From Larkinella terrae (lineage in GTDB: Bacteria > Bacteroidota > Bacteroidia > Cytophagales > Spirosomataceae), in the NCBI RefSeq assembly GCF_009668025.1, contig NZ_WJXZ01000006.1, positions 62,001 through 126,000 of the forward strand: DNA of 64,000 bases, given 5' to 3'. The notes beneath the pieces are model-generated. The model worked only from the letters and a program-made list of their open reading frames with translations, was not told where the DNA came from and ran no database searches. The translations under genes and the position numbers were made by a program. Position 1 is the stretch's first letter. Every line of letters starts with the position of its first letter. This document shows, in pieces, positions 50,719-59,296 of the stretch.

Positions 50719-51747
50719 ATGAAAGCATCACTATTTACCATTTGCCTTCTGGCAATTGGCCTTTTGGCAGAAGCCCAAACGGCGAAACCTAAAACGACGG
50801 CCACCGCCACGAAGCCGAAGCCGGTGGCTACGGCGCAAAAGAAAACCACCACCGCTGCTAAGCCGAAAGTTGCCGTTAAAAAACCGGCTCCGAAACCAGC
50901 CGTTGCGACTGCCCCGGCGGCAACGACGACAACCGTTGCGTCCGTAACGACCCCGGCTGAACCGGCACCGGTTTTGGCCCAGCAAACCACCGTTGAAACC
51001 AAGCCGGAGGTCGAAACTACGACCAAAGAGTCGACAAAACGTTCTAAAAAGGCAAAAGCTGAAAAACCGGAGAAAGTAAAAGCAGAGAAGGCCGAAAAAC
51101 CGGCTAAACCCGAAAAACCAGTACGCGTAAAAACCGAATCGGCTTATTCCGGCAAAGGATTATCGGTCGGGATTCGGGGTGGGGTCAACGCGCTACTGAA
51201 CGAATTCAATCCGGGTGTCGAAGGAACCGAAGCAGGGCAGTCCGAAACTGCTCCCGGTTTTACGGGCGGTGTGATCATCAACTACGGTGTCGGGAATGTC
51301 TTCTCGATTCAGCCGGAAATCCTGTATACGCGCCGGTCGGTAAAGTTTGCGGGTGAAGAATCCGGTCAGAAATTTTCGGTGCAGGCCTCTTTCAACGCCG
51401 TTGAAGTGCCGCTCCTGTTGAAATTATCTTTTGGTCGGAAAACCCGGTTTTTCGTGAACGCTGGTCCTTATATCTCCTACGGACTGGATGGCCGGGTGAA
51501 GTTTGTGGTTGACGGTCAGACGCTTGCCGATGAAAAACAGAAGCTGACGAACGACGATGCGCGGCTGGAATACGGGGTGACCGGCGGTTTGGGGGTTTCG
51601 ATTCCTGCGGGTCCCGGCTCGATCCTGATCGAAGGACGCTATCACTATAGCCTGGGAAACAACGCTGATCCCAAACCGGTGGAATACGTCAGCCAGCAAG
51701 TGGCGACCTTCTCGGTGGGGTACCTGTTTCCACTGGGAAGAAGATAA
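50719..51747 (+). CDS. Outer-membrane beta-barrel protein with Lys/Pro/Ala/Thr-rich linker
   Basis: From ATG 50719 (MKASLFTICLL) 342 residues; 50707 is an alternative start. A signal peptide ends near AEAQ. Residues about 22-140 are a low-complexity linker of Thr, Ala, Lys, Pro and Val (repeats like AKPKTT, KAEKPEKVKAEKAEKPAKP) that could cross the periplasm and contact peptidoglycan. Residues about 155-342 form an 8-stranded barrel of the outer-membrane beta-barrel/PorT-like family (GLSVGIRGGVNALLN; GYLFPLGRR end). Function unknown. Confidence 0.8.
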   Translation: MKASLFTICLLAIGLLAEAQTAKPKTTATATKPKPVATAQKKTTTAAKPKVAVKKPAPKPAVATAPAATTTTVASVTTPAEPAPVLAQQTTVETKPEVETTTKESTKRSKKAKAEKPEKVKAEKAEKPAKPEKPVRVKTESAYSGKGLSVGIRGGVNALLNEFNPGVEGTEAGQSETAPGFTGGVIINYGVGNVFSIQPEILYTRRSVKFAGEESGQKFSVQASFNAVEVPLLLKLSFGRKTRFFVNAGPYISYGLDGRVKFVVDGQTLADEKQKLTNDDARLEYGVTGGLGVSIPAGPGSILIEGRYHYSLGNNADPKPVEYVSQQVATFSVGYLFPLGRR

Positions 51748-51755
51748 AAATTGCC

Positions 51756-51789
51756 GGTGGATGAAGCATTCGGAAATGCTTCATCCACC
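51756..51789. terminator. Perfect 15-bp hairpin between convergent genes
   Basis: GGTGGATGAAGCATT pairs exactly with AATGCTTCATCCACC around the 4-base loop CGGA. It lies nine bases past the barrel gene's stop and four before the YbjQ stop, so it can end both transcripts. There is A-rich sequence on the left but no long T-run. Confidence 0.7.
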
Positions 51790-51793
51790 AAAC

Positions 51794-52120
51794 TCAGACA
51801 CTTTCGATGATTACCGCCGTGCCGTTGGCGCTAACCATTAGCAGGCCGCCGTTGTTACCGACGGTTTGATAGTCCAGATCGACGCCAATAATGGCATTGG
51901 CACCTAGCCCCTGAGCCTGTTCGATCATTTCTTTCATTGCAATGCTTTTTGCTTCGCGCAGGGCCTGTTCATACGCGTTGGAGCGCCCACCGACCACGTC
52001 GCGCACCGTACCGAGGAAATCTTTGATCAGGTTCGAACCAATAATGGCTTCACCATTGGCCAGGCCAAGGTATTGCACAATCCGTTTTCCCTCAACATTG
52101 GGAGTAGTTGTTATCAGCAT
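51794..52120 (-). CDS. YbjQ family (UPF0145) protein
   Basis: A 108-residue protein with the family's pattern: MLITTTPNVEGKRIVQYLG, IGSNLIKDFLGTVRDVVGGRSNAYE, REAKSIAMKEMIEQAQGLGANAIIGVDLDY (split: AIAMKEMIEQ region, then LGANAIIGVDLDYQ) and a C-terminal NGTAVII strand. Members form pentamers in crystal structures and are of uncertain function. It is convergent with the barrel gene. Confidence 0.85.
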   Translation of the reverse strand: MLITTTPNVEGKRIVQYLGLANGEAIIGSNLIKDFLGTVRDVVGGRSNAYEQALREAKSIAMKEMIEQAQGLGANAIIGVDLDYQTVGNNGGLLMVSANGTAVIIESV

Positions 52121-52481
52121 AGACTTGGTTTCGGGGTAAGCGTCTGACGGCTCCTTTTTAACTGGTGACTTGATGCGTCAAAATTAAATACCGGAATCAT
52201 ACGGTATTACGGAGTTACACAGAAGATTCTTTTTTAAGTACAGGGTATTTATTTTACCACACAGGCGGTTTTCGGTAACAATAAAGAAAAGGTCAAGCAG
52301 CCCGGTTTTTATAAAAAATAAGTGAAATGCCCGGCTAAACGGGGTATGCATTTCAACCGGCAGAATGACCAGTTTAAACATAAAGATACACATTTCAAAA
52401 GAAAGGTGTTGGGCAGCCGAACCAATTTGGCCCATTTTTGAATCACAAATCAATTTTTTCAACAAATCAACTCAAAAAACA
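52121..52481. other. Non-coding gap of about 360 bases
   Basis: An AT-rich stretch between divergent genes. I see no ORF, RNA or clear palindrome I can support. It must hold the promoters of the YbjQ and lipoprotein genes. Confidence 0.4.
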
Positions 52482-53033
52482 ATGAAAACGACAACACTCT
52501 TGAACCGTGTAAATTTCCGTTATGGCTGGACTTTGGTTATGTTATTGGCTTTACCGCTTTGGTTTGCCAGCTGTAGCAAAGATAAAGATGGCAACGGCGA
52601 ACCAGACGTAAAACCGTCGGCAGTGAGCGGTAGCTGGAAGATTTCGGGCATGAAAATAAATCCGGGCATTGATTTTGGCAATGGCACCAAAGTAACGGAT
52701 TTGCTGGGGTTCTTTGCTGCCAACGGAGGTGCTGATGCCGTAGCCTGCTTGACGGATACGAAAATTACGTTTAACAGCAACGGAACTATAACCGGAACGC
52801 CGTCAGCAAATTGCAAATCGGATGATCTGGACGATTTTAACCCCGCTGAAGACAATTCAAAATGGTCAGTTAATGGCAATAAATTGACCATTATTGATAA
52901 AGAAGGTTCACAAACCTACGATCTGGAAACATCTGGCAACACAATGAAGTGGAGTACCACAGAAAAAGATGATCTTGATGGCGACGGAAAAGATGATACG
53001 TATACAATGACGATCGAATTCAAAAAAGCGTAA
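52482..53033 (+). CDS. Lipocalin-like surface lipoprotein
   Basis: From ATG 52482 the protein has 183 residues; the longer frame from 52365 has no signal peptide. A lipobox FASC (Cys31) is followed by SKDKDGNGE, which resembles the Bacteroidota lipoprotein export signal for surface display. The rest is beta-rich with a SGSWKISGM strand typical of lipocalin-like domains, and a Asp-rich loop DLDGDGKDDTYTM near the end that could bind calcium. The ligand is unknown. Confidence 0.8.
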   Translation: MKTTTLLNRVNFRYGWTLVMLLALPLWFASCSKDKDGNGEPDVKPSAVSGSWKISGMKINPGIDFGNGTKVTDLLGFFAANGGADAVACLTDTKITFNSNGTITGTPSANCKSDDLDDFNPAEDNSKWSVNGNKLTIIDKEGSQTYDLETSGNTMKWSTTEKDDLDGDGKDDTYTMTIEFKKA

Positions 53034-53051
53034 GAAATATAGATTTCGGTC

Positions 53052-53086
53052 AGCCGCCAATCGACTTGTCGATCGGCGGCTTTTTT
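53052..53086 (+). terminator. Rho-independent terminator after the lipoprotein gene
   Basis: AGCCGCC and GGCGGCT form the outer stem with an ATCGAC/GTCGAT inner stem and one mismatch, then TTTTTT. It lies between convergent genes. Confidence 0.85.
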
Positions 53087-53113
53087 ATTAAAAACCATTG
53101 GTGTTTGGAGAAA

Positions 53114-53794
53114 TTACAACGCAATACAATCTGCTAAAGTAGTTACATACCGATCGACGTAAGCGTTGATGTCGCGGCTGCGGTATTGCAGAATATATCG
53201 GGGGTGATCGAGTGTAACGATCCGGCCGAAAAAACCGTGTTCCTGATTGAGTCTTTGAAAGAAAGCTTCGTTTTTCCGGCCCAGACAAACCGCTACGCTG
53301 CGGTCGCAGCCAAAGGTCAATTGCTCCCGGATCGATGAAATAATGGCGGGCCAGAGGGCTGCTGTAGTGGCTTTATCGTCGTAGAAATTATAATTCTTGC
53401 CGTTTTTGACCAATGCCAGCGGGTACAGGGATGTCAGGAAAAACCGCCCGTAAAAAGCTTCGGCACCCCCAAACGCTTCAACAATCTGGTAGATAAACCG
53501 GCTCGATAATTCCGGCGTCGGGGGCAGATTATTGTCAATGCCGCAATATTTCTGGAGGTTTTGGGGCGTCGTAAACGAGATCCCGCTGACGCCCGCGCCA
53601 AACCGGCCGGGATTGATGCCCAGAATGTAAACGCGCGGATTTGCATCGTTGAAAAACCGGGTATAAAACTGATTCACAATGGCTTGTACTTCCGGCTGGC
53701 GATACGGATTCAGGGCGCTGACGCCAGGCGGCAGGTGGTCTGGTTCGGTTTGGTGGAGGTAATACGGGATGGCGCGGTCGGCAAAGGTTTCCAT
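53114..53794 (-). CDS. SMUG-like uracil-DNA glycosylase family protein
   Basis: A 226-residue protein with the motif ILGINPGRFGAGVSGISFT (about 57-75), which corresponds to the SMUG1-type water-activating GMNPGPFGM motif, and a LDHPRYILQY segment near the C-terminus in place of HPSPRNP. This is the SMUG2/DUF4918-like branch. It would excise uracil or related bases from DNA; substrate range is unknown. It shares a promoter direction with the beta-lactamase-like gene, whose stop is one base upstream. Confidence 0.8.
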   Translation of the reverse strand: METFADRAIPYYLHQTEPDHLPPGVSALNPYRQPEVQAIVNQFYTRFFNDANPRVYILGINPGRFGAGVSGISFTTPQNLQKYCGIDNNLPPTPELSSRFIYQIVEAFGGAEAFYGRFFLTSLYPLALVKNGKNYNFYDDKATTAALWPAIISSIREQLTFGCDRSVAVCLGRKNEAFFQRLNQEHGFFGRIVTLDHPRYILQYRSRDINAYVDRYVTTLADCIAL

Positions 53795-53795
53795 T

Positions 53796-54614
53796 CTACA
53801 GGTATTGTTGGTAGCAGATTTGAGCTATTTCGCCAATGATTTTCTCGGCTTCGGGCGTGGTGGTTCCCTGCACAAAAACCGACAGCAGAAAGGGTTTGGA
53901 AACGTAAAAAATACCGGCATCCCCCCGAACGTACGAAAGCTCACCGGTTTTGTGGGCAATTACCGCCGATTTGGGCAAAAACAGGCGAAAGGTAGTCTGA
54001 TCGGTATTGCGTTTCAGGATGTCGATCATTTGCTCGCAGAGCGCGGGCGTTGCCACTTCATGCCGGTAAATTTTCTTCAGTAATGCGTTCATTTCGAACG
54101 CTGTGACCCGGTTTTCGCGCCCCAGTTTGGCCGCCAGCGTATCCATCATCATCCGGTTCAACTGACTCTGGGTCAGGCCCAATGTCCGCATTCGCTGGTT
54201 GATATTTTCCATACCGAGTTCGCGAATCAGAATGTTGGTGGCCGTGTTGTCGCTGCGGGTCATCATGAGGGTCAACACCTCCCGATTGGTGAGTTTGCTT
54301 TGGTCGGGATAGGTTTGCAAAACGCCCGAACCACCGGTTTTTTCCGACGCCTGCAGCATGTGAATTTTTTCCAGATCAAATTGCCCGCTTTTCACCCGTT
54401 CCATCGTTTCAATCAGAATCGGAATCTTGATTACGCTCGCCGACGGAACCAGCTCGTCGGCCCGATGAGCGAACGCAGAGTGGTCCGTCAATGATTCAAA
54501 GGCAACACTGACCCGGGCCTGAGTCGGCAATTGTTGCAGGTAAGCGGTTAATTTTTCCGAAAGCGATTGAGCGGAAGCCAAAGCCGGTAAGAGCAACAAA
54601 AAGAGTAATTTCAT
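53796..54614 (-). CDS. Class A beta-lactamase-related serine hydrolase
   Basis: A 272-residue protein with a signal peptide (LLLLLPALASAQ). The active site is intact: SVIK (Ser60, Lys63), SDN (121-123) and KTG (222-224). The omega loop reads GRENRVTAFEM, with a Glu but without the classical ExxLN, so it differs from clinical class A enzymes and may have a weak or no beta-lactam-hydrolysing role. It overlaps the upstream dehydrogenase by ATGA, so the two are co-translated. Confidence 0.85.
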   Translation of the reverse strand: MKLLFLLLLPALASAQSLSEKLTAYLQQLPTQARVSVAFESLTDHSAFAHRADELVPSASVIKIPILIETMERVKSGQFDLEKIHMLQASEKTGGSGVLQTYPDQSKLTNREVLTLMMTRSDNTATNILIRELGMENINQRMRTLGLTQSQLNRMMMDTLAAKLGRENRVTAFEMNALLKKIYRHEVATPALCEQMIDILKRNTDQTTFRLFLPKSAVIAHKTGELSYVRGDAGIFYVSKPFLLSVFVQGTTTPEAEKIIGEIAQICYQQYL

Positions 54615-55552
54615 AAACGTTCTTTTAGCTGGCTGACCAGCACTTCGTTGATTCGGACGTAACTTTCGTGCGTCCAGCCAGCCACGTGGGGCGTCAGGAT
54701 GACCTTGTCCGAATTCCGAAGATAGTCAAAAGCCGCTTGCTGATCGGGCGTCAGCTTCGAAAGTTTTTCGTTTTCCAGCACGTCCAGACACGCCCCGCGC
54801 ACTTTTCCACTTTCCAGCCCGCGCACCAGTGCCGCCAGCGACACGACCTCGCCCCGGGCAATGTTGATGAGGTAAAACGGTTTTTCGAACCGCTCGATAA
54901 AACCGTCGTCGATCATCATCCGGGTTTCGGCCGTCAGCGGAACGTGCAGACTGAGCACGTCGGCTTCTTCCATGATCTGCTCCATCTCTGCTTCCTGCGC
55001 GTACGCACCGCCATAGTGGGTCAGGTATTTGTCGTAACACAGCACCCGGCAGCCAAAACCGCTGAGCCGACGCGCCGTGGCCCGCCCGTTGTTCCCAAAA
55101 CCGACAATGCCGACGGTCAGACTGCCGAGTTCGTAGCCCCGGTTGCCTTCGCGGTCCCAGATGCCCCGGCGCACTTCGCGATCGCTTTTGGAAATATTGG
55201 CCAGTAACGCCAGCAGCATACCAACCGAATGTTCGGCAACAGCGTCGCGGTTGCCTTCACCCGCGTGAAAAACCTGTATATTTCGCTGTTTGGCAAAGTC
55301 TAGATCAATTAAATCGAGCCCGGCACCGGCCCGACCAATAAACTTTAGTCGATGAGCCTGTTCCAGCACCTCGGCATCGACCGACGTTTTGCTGCGAATC
55401 AGGAGACCATCGTAGTTGGCAATTGCCGCCAGCAGGCCGCTTCGGGTTATTTTAGGTTCGTAGTGAAAGTCAAATCCGGCCTGTTCAAGCATGGGAAACA
55501 GGGAGGGATGCATTTCGTCGGCAATCAGGATTATAGGTCGAATCGCGGACAT
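54611..55552 (-). CDS. D-2-hydroxyacid (phosphoglycerate-like) dehydrogenase
   Basis: From ATG 55552 (MSAIRPIILIADEMH) 313 residues; the upstream extension to 55669 has no family similarity. It has the LLIRSKTSVDAEVLEQA segment, the Rossmann motif VGIVGFGNNGRATARRL (about 146-162), the catalytic Arg in NIARGEVV, Glu and His in CLDVLENEKL and HVAGWT. It fits NAD-dependent D-2-hydroxyacid dehydrogenases such as phosphoglycerate dehydrogenase, but no ACT domain is present, so serA is not certain. It is followed by the beta-lactamase-like gene via ATGA. Confidence 0.85.
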   Translation of the reverse strand: MSAIRPIILIADEMHPSLFPMLEQAGFDFHYEPKITRSGLLAAIANYDGLLIRSKTSVDAEVLEQAHRLKFIGRAGAGLDLIDLDFAKQRNIQVFHAGEGNRDAVAEHSVGMLLALLANISKSDREVRRGIWDREGNRGYELGSLTVGIVGFGNNGRATARRLSGFGCRVLCYDKYLTHYGGAYAQEAEMEQIMEEADVLSLHVPLTAETRMMIDDGFIERFEKPFYLINIARGEVVSLAALVRGLESGKVRGACLDVLENEKLSKLTPDQQAAFDYLRNSDKVILTPHVAGWTHESYVRINEVLVSQLKERL

Positions 55553-55725
55553 CCGTGTGGTTTTTGTAACTTGCAAAATAATTACCAATGAACGATTAAC
55601 AATTAACCGCATGAGCGGCTCCGAATGGGAACTCCGTGTCCGGGTGTTGGCACCCTTAAATGCATTCAATATTCATTATTAATTGTTAATTTTTCACTTG
55701 AAAAAGGCGAAACTACTAAACTTAA

Positions 55726-56880
55726 ATGGAACCACGCCAATCGGATAAGCATAACGAACGTCATTCGGAACCCCAGGCTCGTCGGCCTGTCATCGGAATT
55801 ACCCTTGGCGATTACAACGGAATCGGCCCTGAAGTAATCCTGAAAGCCTTGCAACACAACCGGTTGCAGCGAATTTGTACGCCGGTTATTTACGGATCGA
55901 TGCGGGTATTGAACCGCTATCGGAATATGTTGCAGCAGAGTGGATTGTCCCTGAAAGACTGGAACCTGAACGGTATTCAACAGGTCTGGCAGGCCAATCC
56001 CAAGTTTACGAATGTCATCACGTGCTGGAATGATCAGGGTGGGAATCCGGGTGGACAGAATCAGGAAGTTCAGCCGGGAAAAGTGACGCCCGAAGCGGGC
56101 GCGGCCGCACTGGCCTGTTTGCAGCGGGCGACCGATGACCTCAAAGCCGGGCACCTGGATGCAATTGTAACCGCCCCGATCAACAAGCACAACATTCAGA
56201 CGGAAACGTTTACTTTTCCGGGTCATACCGAATTTTTTGCCGAAGCTTTCGAAGTAAAGGAAAATCTGATGTTTCTGGTGAGCGATGTCCTGCGCGTGGG
56301 TGTGGTAACGGGACATATTCCCCTGGGCCGGATTCGGTCGAATATTACCAAAGAAAAAGTGTCGCAGAAACTGCAACTGATGCACCAGTCGCTACGGAAT
56401 GATTTCGGAATCCGGAAACCGCGCATTGCGGTGCTGGGTCTGAATCCGCACGCGGGCGAAGAGGGCTTGCTGGGGAGTGAGGAACAGGAAATCTTAAAAC
56501 CGCTGATTCAGGAATTGCGCAACAAGGGGCAACTGATTTACGGTCCGTTTGCGGCTGACGGTTTTTTTGGCACCCGCGCGTATCGCAAATACGATGCGGT
56601 TTTGGCGATGTACCACGATCAGGGTCTGATTCCTTTCAAGACCATTGCGTTCGACGAGGGCGTTAATTTTACGGCGGGAATGCCCGTCGTTCGCACCTCG
56701 CCCGACCACGGCACGGCCTATGATATTGCCGGAAAAAACCAGGCCGACGAAACCTCGATGTTGCAGGCGATTTACCTGGCCTGCGATGTGTCGAAATACC
56801 GGAAGGAAATGGCAGAAATTGAACTCAATTCATTGAACAAGAAAACAATAAGTGGGAAAATAAGTGAGCAGTCTGCTTAA
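55726..56880 (+). CDS. pdxA: 4-hydroxythreonine-4-phosphate dehydrogenase
   Basis: A 384-residue protein with GITLGDYNGIGPEVILKAL (25-43), VTAPINKHNI, GHTEFFAEAF, GLNPHAGEEGLLG with a metal-binding His, and YHDQGLIPFKTIAF followed by RTSPDHGTAYDIAG. These are the PdxA signature elements. It makes the amino ketone precursor of pyridoxal phosphate. The N-terminal 22 residues are an extension rich in polar residues. It is followed six bases later by the yicC-like gene. Confidence 0.95.
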   Translation: MEPRQSDKHNERHSEPQARRPVIGITLGDYNGIGPEVILKALQHNRLQRICTPVIYGSMRVLNRYRNMLQQSGLSLKDWNLNGIQQVWQANPKFTNVITCWNDQGGNPGGQNQEVQPGKVTPEAGAAALACLQRATDDLKAGHLDAIVTAPINKHNIQTETFTFPGHTEFFAEAFEVKENLMFLVSDVLRVGVVTGHIPLGRIRSNITKEKVSQKLQLMHQSLRNDFGIRKPRIAVLGLNPHAGEEGLLGSEEQEILKPLIQELRNKGQLIYGPFAADGFFGTRAYRKYDAVLAMYHDQGLIPFKTIAFDEGVNFTAGMPVVRTSPDHGTAYDIAGKNQADETSMLQAIYLACDVSKYRKEMAEIELNSLNKKTISGKISEQSA

Positions 56881-56886
56881 GATAAT

Positions 56887-57777
56887 ATGCTAAAATCAAT
56901 GACCGGGTTCGGCAGTGCGACCCAGGAAGCCAACGGGCTGACGGTAACTGCAGAAGTAAAAACATTAAACTCTAAGTTTCTGGATATTTATTGCCGGCTT
57001 CCCCGGTCGTTTTCCGATAAAGAAGTTGAGTTGCGCAACCTGCTCACGCAACGGCTGGAACGCGGAAAAGTTGAAATTTCCCTGAATATCACCCGCCTGA
57101 CCGATGTTCGGCCCGGCGTGACGGTAAACCGTCCGCTGATCGAAGCGTATCTGAAGGATCTGCGGGAAACGTCACAGGGACTTTTGCTGGATGTGTCGGA
57201 TGGCGATCTGTTCAAACTGGCGTTGCAACAACCGAATGCGTTCAATTCGGAGGTTTCCAGCGCGTCGGATACAGCCGCCAGCGATTGGGAATTGATTCTG
57301 TTGACCGCTTTGGAAGCGATCCGGAAGTGCGACGAATTTCGACAGCAGGAGGGAAACGGGCTGGAAGGTAAGTTTCAGGAATACATCCAGCTTATTACGG
57401 ATCGGCTGACGCTGATTGAAGTGCAGGACGTAAAACGGATTCCCGCCGTCCGCGAGCGGGTTCGGAACATGGTCGTGGAACTGATGGGCAACGACGAGTT
57501 TGATCAAAACCGGTTTGAACAGGAGCTAATTTATTACATCGAGAAATTTGATATTTCCGAGGAAAAAGTCCGGTTGAAAAACCACCTGAGTTATTTTCTG
57601 GAAGTGCTGGCGGCCGACGAAGCCAACGGCAAAAAGCTCAATTTCATCGCTCAGGAAATTGGTCGGGAAATCAACACGATCGGCTCCAAAGCCAACGATG
57701 CCACGATTCAGCGGCTGGTCGTACAGATGAAAGATGAGCTGGAAAAAATCAAGGAACAGACCTTGAATGTGATCTAG
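56887..57777 (+). CDS. yicC: YicC/YloC family endoribonuclease
   Basis: A 296-residue protein starting MLKSMTGFGSATQE, the family signature, with RNLLTQRLERGKVEISLNI, EELIYYIEKFDISEE-like and the C-terminal IGREINTIGSKANDATIQ. YicC-type proteins are endoribonucleases involved in small-RNA turnover in Escherichia coli. It sits six bases after pdxA, suggesting one transcript. Confidence 0.92.
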   Translation: MLKSMTGFGSATQEANGLTVTAEVKTLNSKFLDIYCRLPRSFSDKEVELRNLLTQRLERGKVEISLNITRLTDVRPGVTVNRPLIEAYLKDLRETSQGLLLDVSDGDLFKLALQQPNAFNSEVSSASDTAASDWELILLTALEAIRKCDEFRQQEGNGLEGKFQEYIQLITDRLTLIEVQDVKRIPAVRERVRNMVVELMGNDEFDQNRFEQELIYYIEKFDISEEKVRLKNHLSYFLEVLAADEANGKKLNFIAQEIGREINTIGSKANDATIQRLVVQMKDELEKIKEQTLNVI

Positions 57778-57872
57778 CCCTGACAGCGGTCGAAGACCCT
57801 GTCAGCGGCATATTTCGGCAACTTTTTACTAAAGCATACAACCGCTGACAGGGCTTTCAGCCGCTGTCAGGG
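57778..57872. repeat. Nested inverted repeat with two 12-bp units per arm
   Basis: CCCTGACAGCGG (57778) and CCCTGTCAGCGG (57797) form the left arm; CCGCTGACAGGG (57842) and CCGCTGTCAGGG (57861) form the right arm, each pairing with its partner across a 33-base loop. The units differ at one base. It lies between convergent genes and reaches into the stop of the saccharopine dehydrogenase-like gene. Confidence 0.8.
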
Positions 57873-58925
57873 TTGTCCAAAAAACGCGCCGTTCTGCGTT
57901 CCAAGGAGTAGTTCAAACGGAATGTCCTCCTGTTTGATAAAACCGTGTTGGGGCAATAAACCGTCGGCGACGAGTTCAACGACGGCGGCCACCGAACCGG
58001 CGGTTGTCCAGGAAATGGCCCGCCAGGATTGCCCGTCGATTTCGCGCGGGTGGTAGGCGCGGTAGAACTCTTCCCGCTCCAGAACCGCTCCTTTCCAGCC
58101 TTCCACCACGGCGTAAACGTAGACGACGTCGGCCTGAACGGGCGGTTTGGCTTCGGTCAGAATCTGCTCGACCAGCACCCGTTTGTCTTTCAGAATCAGT
58201 TCATAAAGCAGAAACCGCATCAGTTTGGCGTGGCCGGGGTAGCGGATGGTTTTGTAATTGAGCGTATCGACCAGGCCGGCGTAGGTTTCGCACATGGTTC
58301 CCAAACCGCCTGAGGTGCTGAAAGCTTCAAACTCCTGCCCTTCGATGTTGATGACTTCGATGCCATCAAGTGCCGTAACGGTTTTGAAAACGCCGTTTGA
58401 AATCACTTCGCAATCATTCAGATATTCATTAATCACTCCGGCGGGCGACCAGGTGAACGAATAGCCCAGCAAACCGTTTGGGTAGCGCGGCAAGGCGCCA
58501 ACCCGGAGTTCAATGTCCCGAAGTTTGGTAAAACGTTTGGCCAGATCCGCGCCCACGATGCCGATCAGACCCGGTGCCAGACCGCATTGGGGGGCCATGA
58601 CGCCTTTGGCGGTTTCGGCCATCAGGCGAATGGCGGTGGTGGTCGGAACGTCTTCCGTCAGGTCGAAATAATGCAGACCCAACTGCCAGGCAGTTTTGGC
58701 AATCGGCAAATTCAGGTTATACGGCAGGCAGGACACAACTGCGTCGAAATCCGCCAAGGTTTGCAGCAGCGTAGCCTCGTCCGACACATCGTCCTGAATA
58801 ATCGGAAAAGGCAGATCGTAGGCGGGTTGAAGTTTGTCAAAACCCGTTACGGTAAAGCGTTTGTTGAGGAGAATACCGACCAGCGAGCCGACTTTTCCCA
58901 TCCCAACCACAAGGATTTTTTTCAT
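57867..58925 (-). CDS. Saccharopine dehydrogenase-like oxidoreductase
   Basis: A 352-residue protein with an N-terminal Rossmann motif (ILVVGMGKVGSLVGILL), an AVVSCLPYNLNLPIAKTAW segment, APGLIGIVGADLA and YFDLTEDV. This is the saccharopine dehydrogenase/lysine-ketoglutarate reductase fold with a DUF-like C-terminal domain, of uncertain substrate in Bacteroidota; it may act on lysine or in a related amino-acid branch. It is transcribed with a small downstream gene only if read together with 58927 on the same strand, which starts upstream. Confidence 0.8.
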   Translation of the reverse strand: MKKILVVGMGKVGSLVGILLNKRFTVTGFDKLQPAYDLPFPIIQDDVSDEATLLQTLADFDAVVSCLPYNLNLPIAKTAWQLGLHYFDLTEDVPTTTAIRLMAETAKGVMAPQCGLAPGLIGIVGADLAKRFTKLRDIELRVGALPRYPNGLLGYSFTWSPAGVINEYLNDCEVISNGVFKTVTALDGIEVINIEGQEFEAFSTSGGLGTMCETYAGLVDTLNYKTIRYPGHAKLMRFLLYELILKDKRVLVEQILTEAKPPVQADVVYVYAVVEGWKGAVLEREEFYRAYHPREIDGQSWRAISWTTAGSVAAVVELVADGLLPQHGFIKQEDIPFELLLGTQNGAFFGQP

Positions 58926-58926
58926 A

Positions 58927-59115
58927 CTAAGCGTTCATCTCTTTCTGGATCTCCTTCACAAATTCAACCGAAACATCCACTAAGCGGGCGATGTCTTCAA
59001 CGTTGAATTTGTTCTCTGCCAGCGGAGCTTTGGTAAATGACCGGTTCTCTTTTTCGACTCCCCGAATAATAAGCGGATCTCTTTCCTCTTTGAAAAAATC
59101 GGATACGCGTACCAT
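58927..59115 (-). CDS. Small hypothetical protein upstream of the dehydrogenase
   Basis: From ATG 59115 (MVRVSDFFKEERDPL) 62 residues; an upstream frame to 59166 is less likely. It is acidic to neutral with a helix (VEDIARLVDVSVEFVKEIQKE) resembling the C-terminal helical tail of some transposase-like nucleases, but far too short to be one. Its stop is one base from the dehydrogenase start, so the two probably form one transcript. Function unknown. Confidence 0.5.
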   Translation of the reverse strand: MVRVSDFFKEERDPLIIRGVEKENRSFTKAPLAENKFNVEDIARLVDVSVEFVKEIQKEMNA

Positions 59116-59296
59116 AATTTTTGTAAGTTGAGGTTCTAAACTACGTAATTGGGACAAGATTCGCAATTGTACTAATGCCTTTTCAACGGAACTTATAGTT
59201 TAAATGGTTTTATCAATTAGTATAGACTTTTGATGAGGAATTCCGCGCTGTGTATCTTTGAGAAAGAAAGACAGCAGGTTTTTTGCGGCTACAACG

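Noticed and set aside
55590-55695. AT-rich inverted repeat (ATTAACAATTAA with TTAATTGTTAAT) between divergent genes
   Set aside because: Very AT-rich and short; the match could arise by chance and has no supporting feature.
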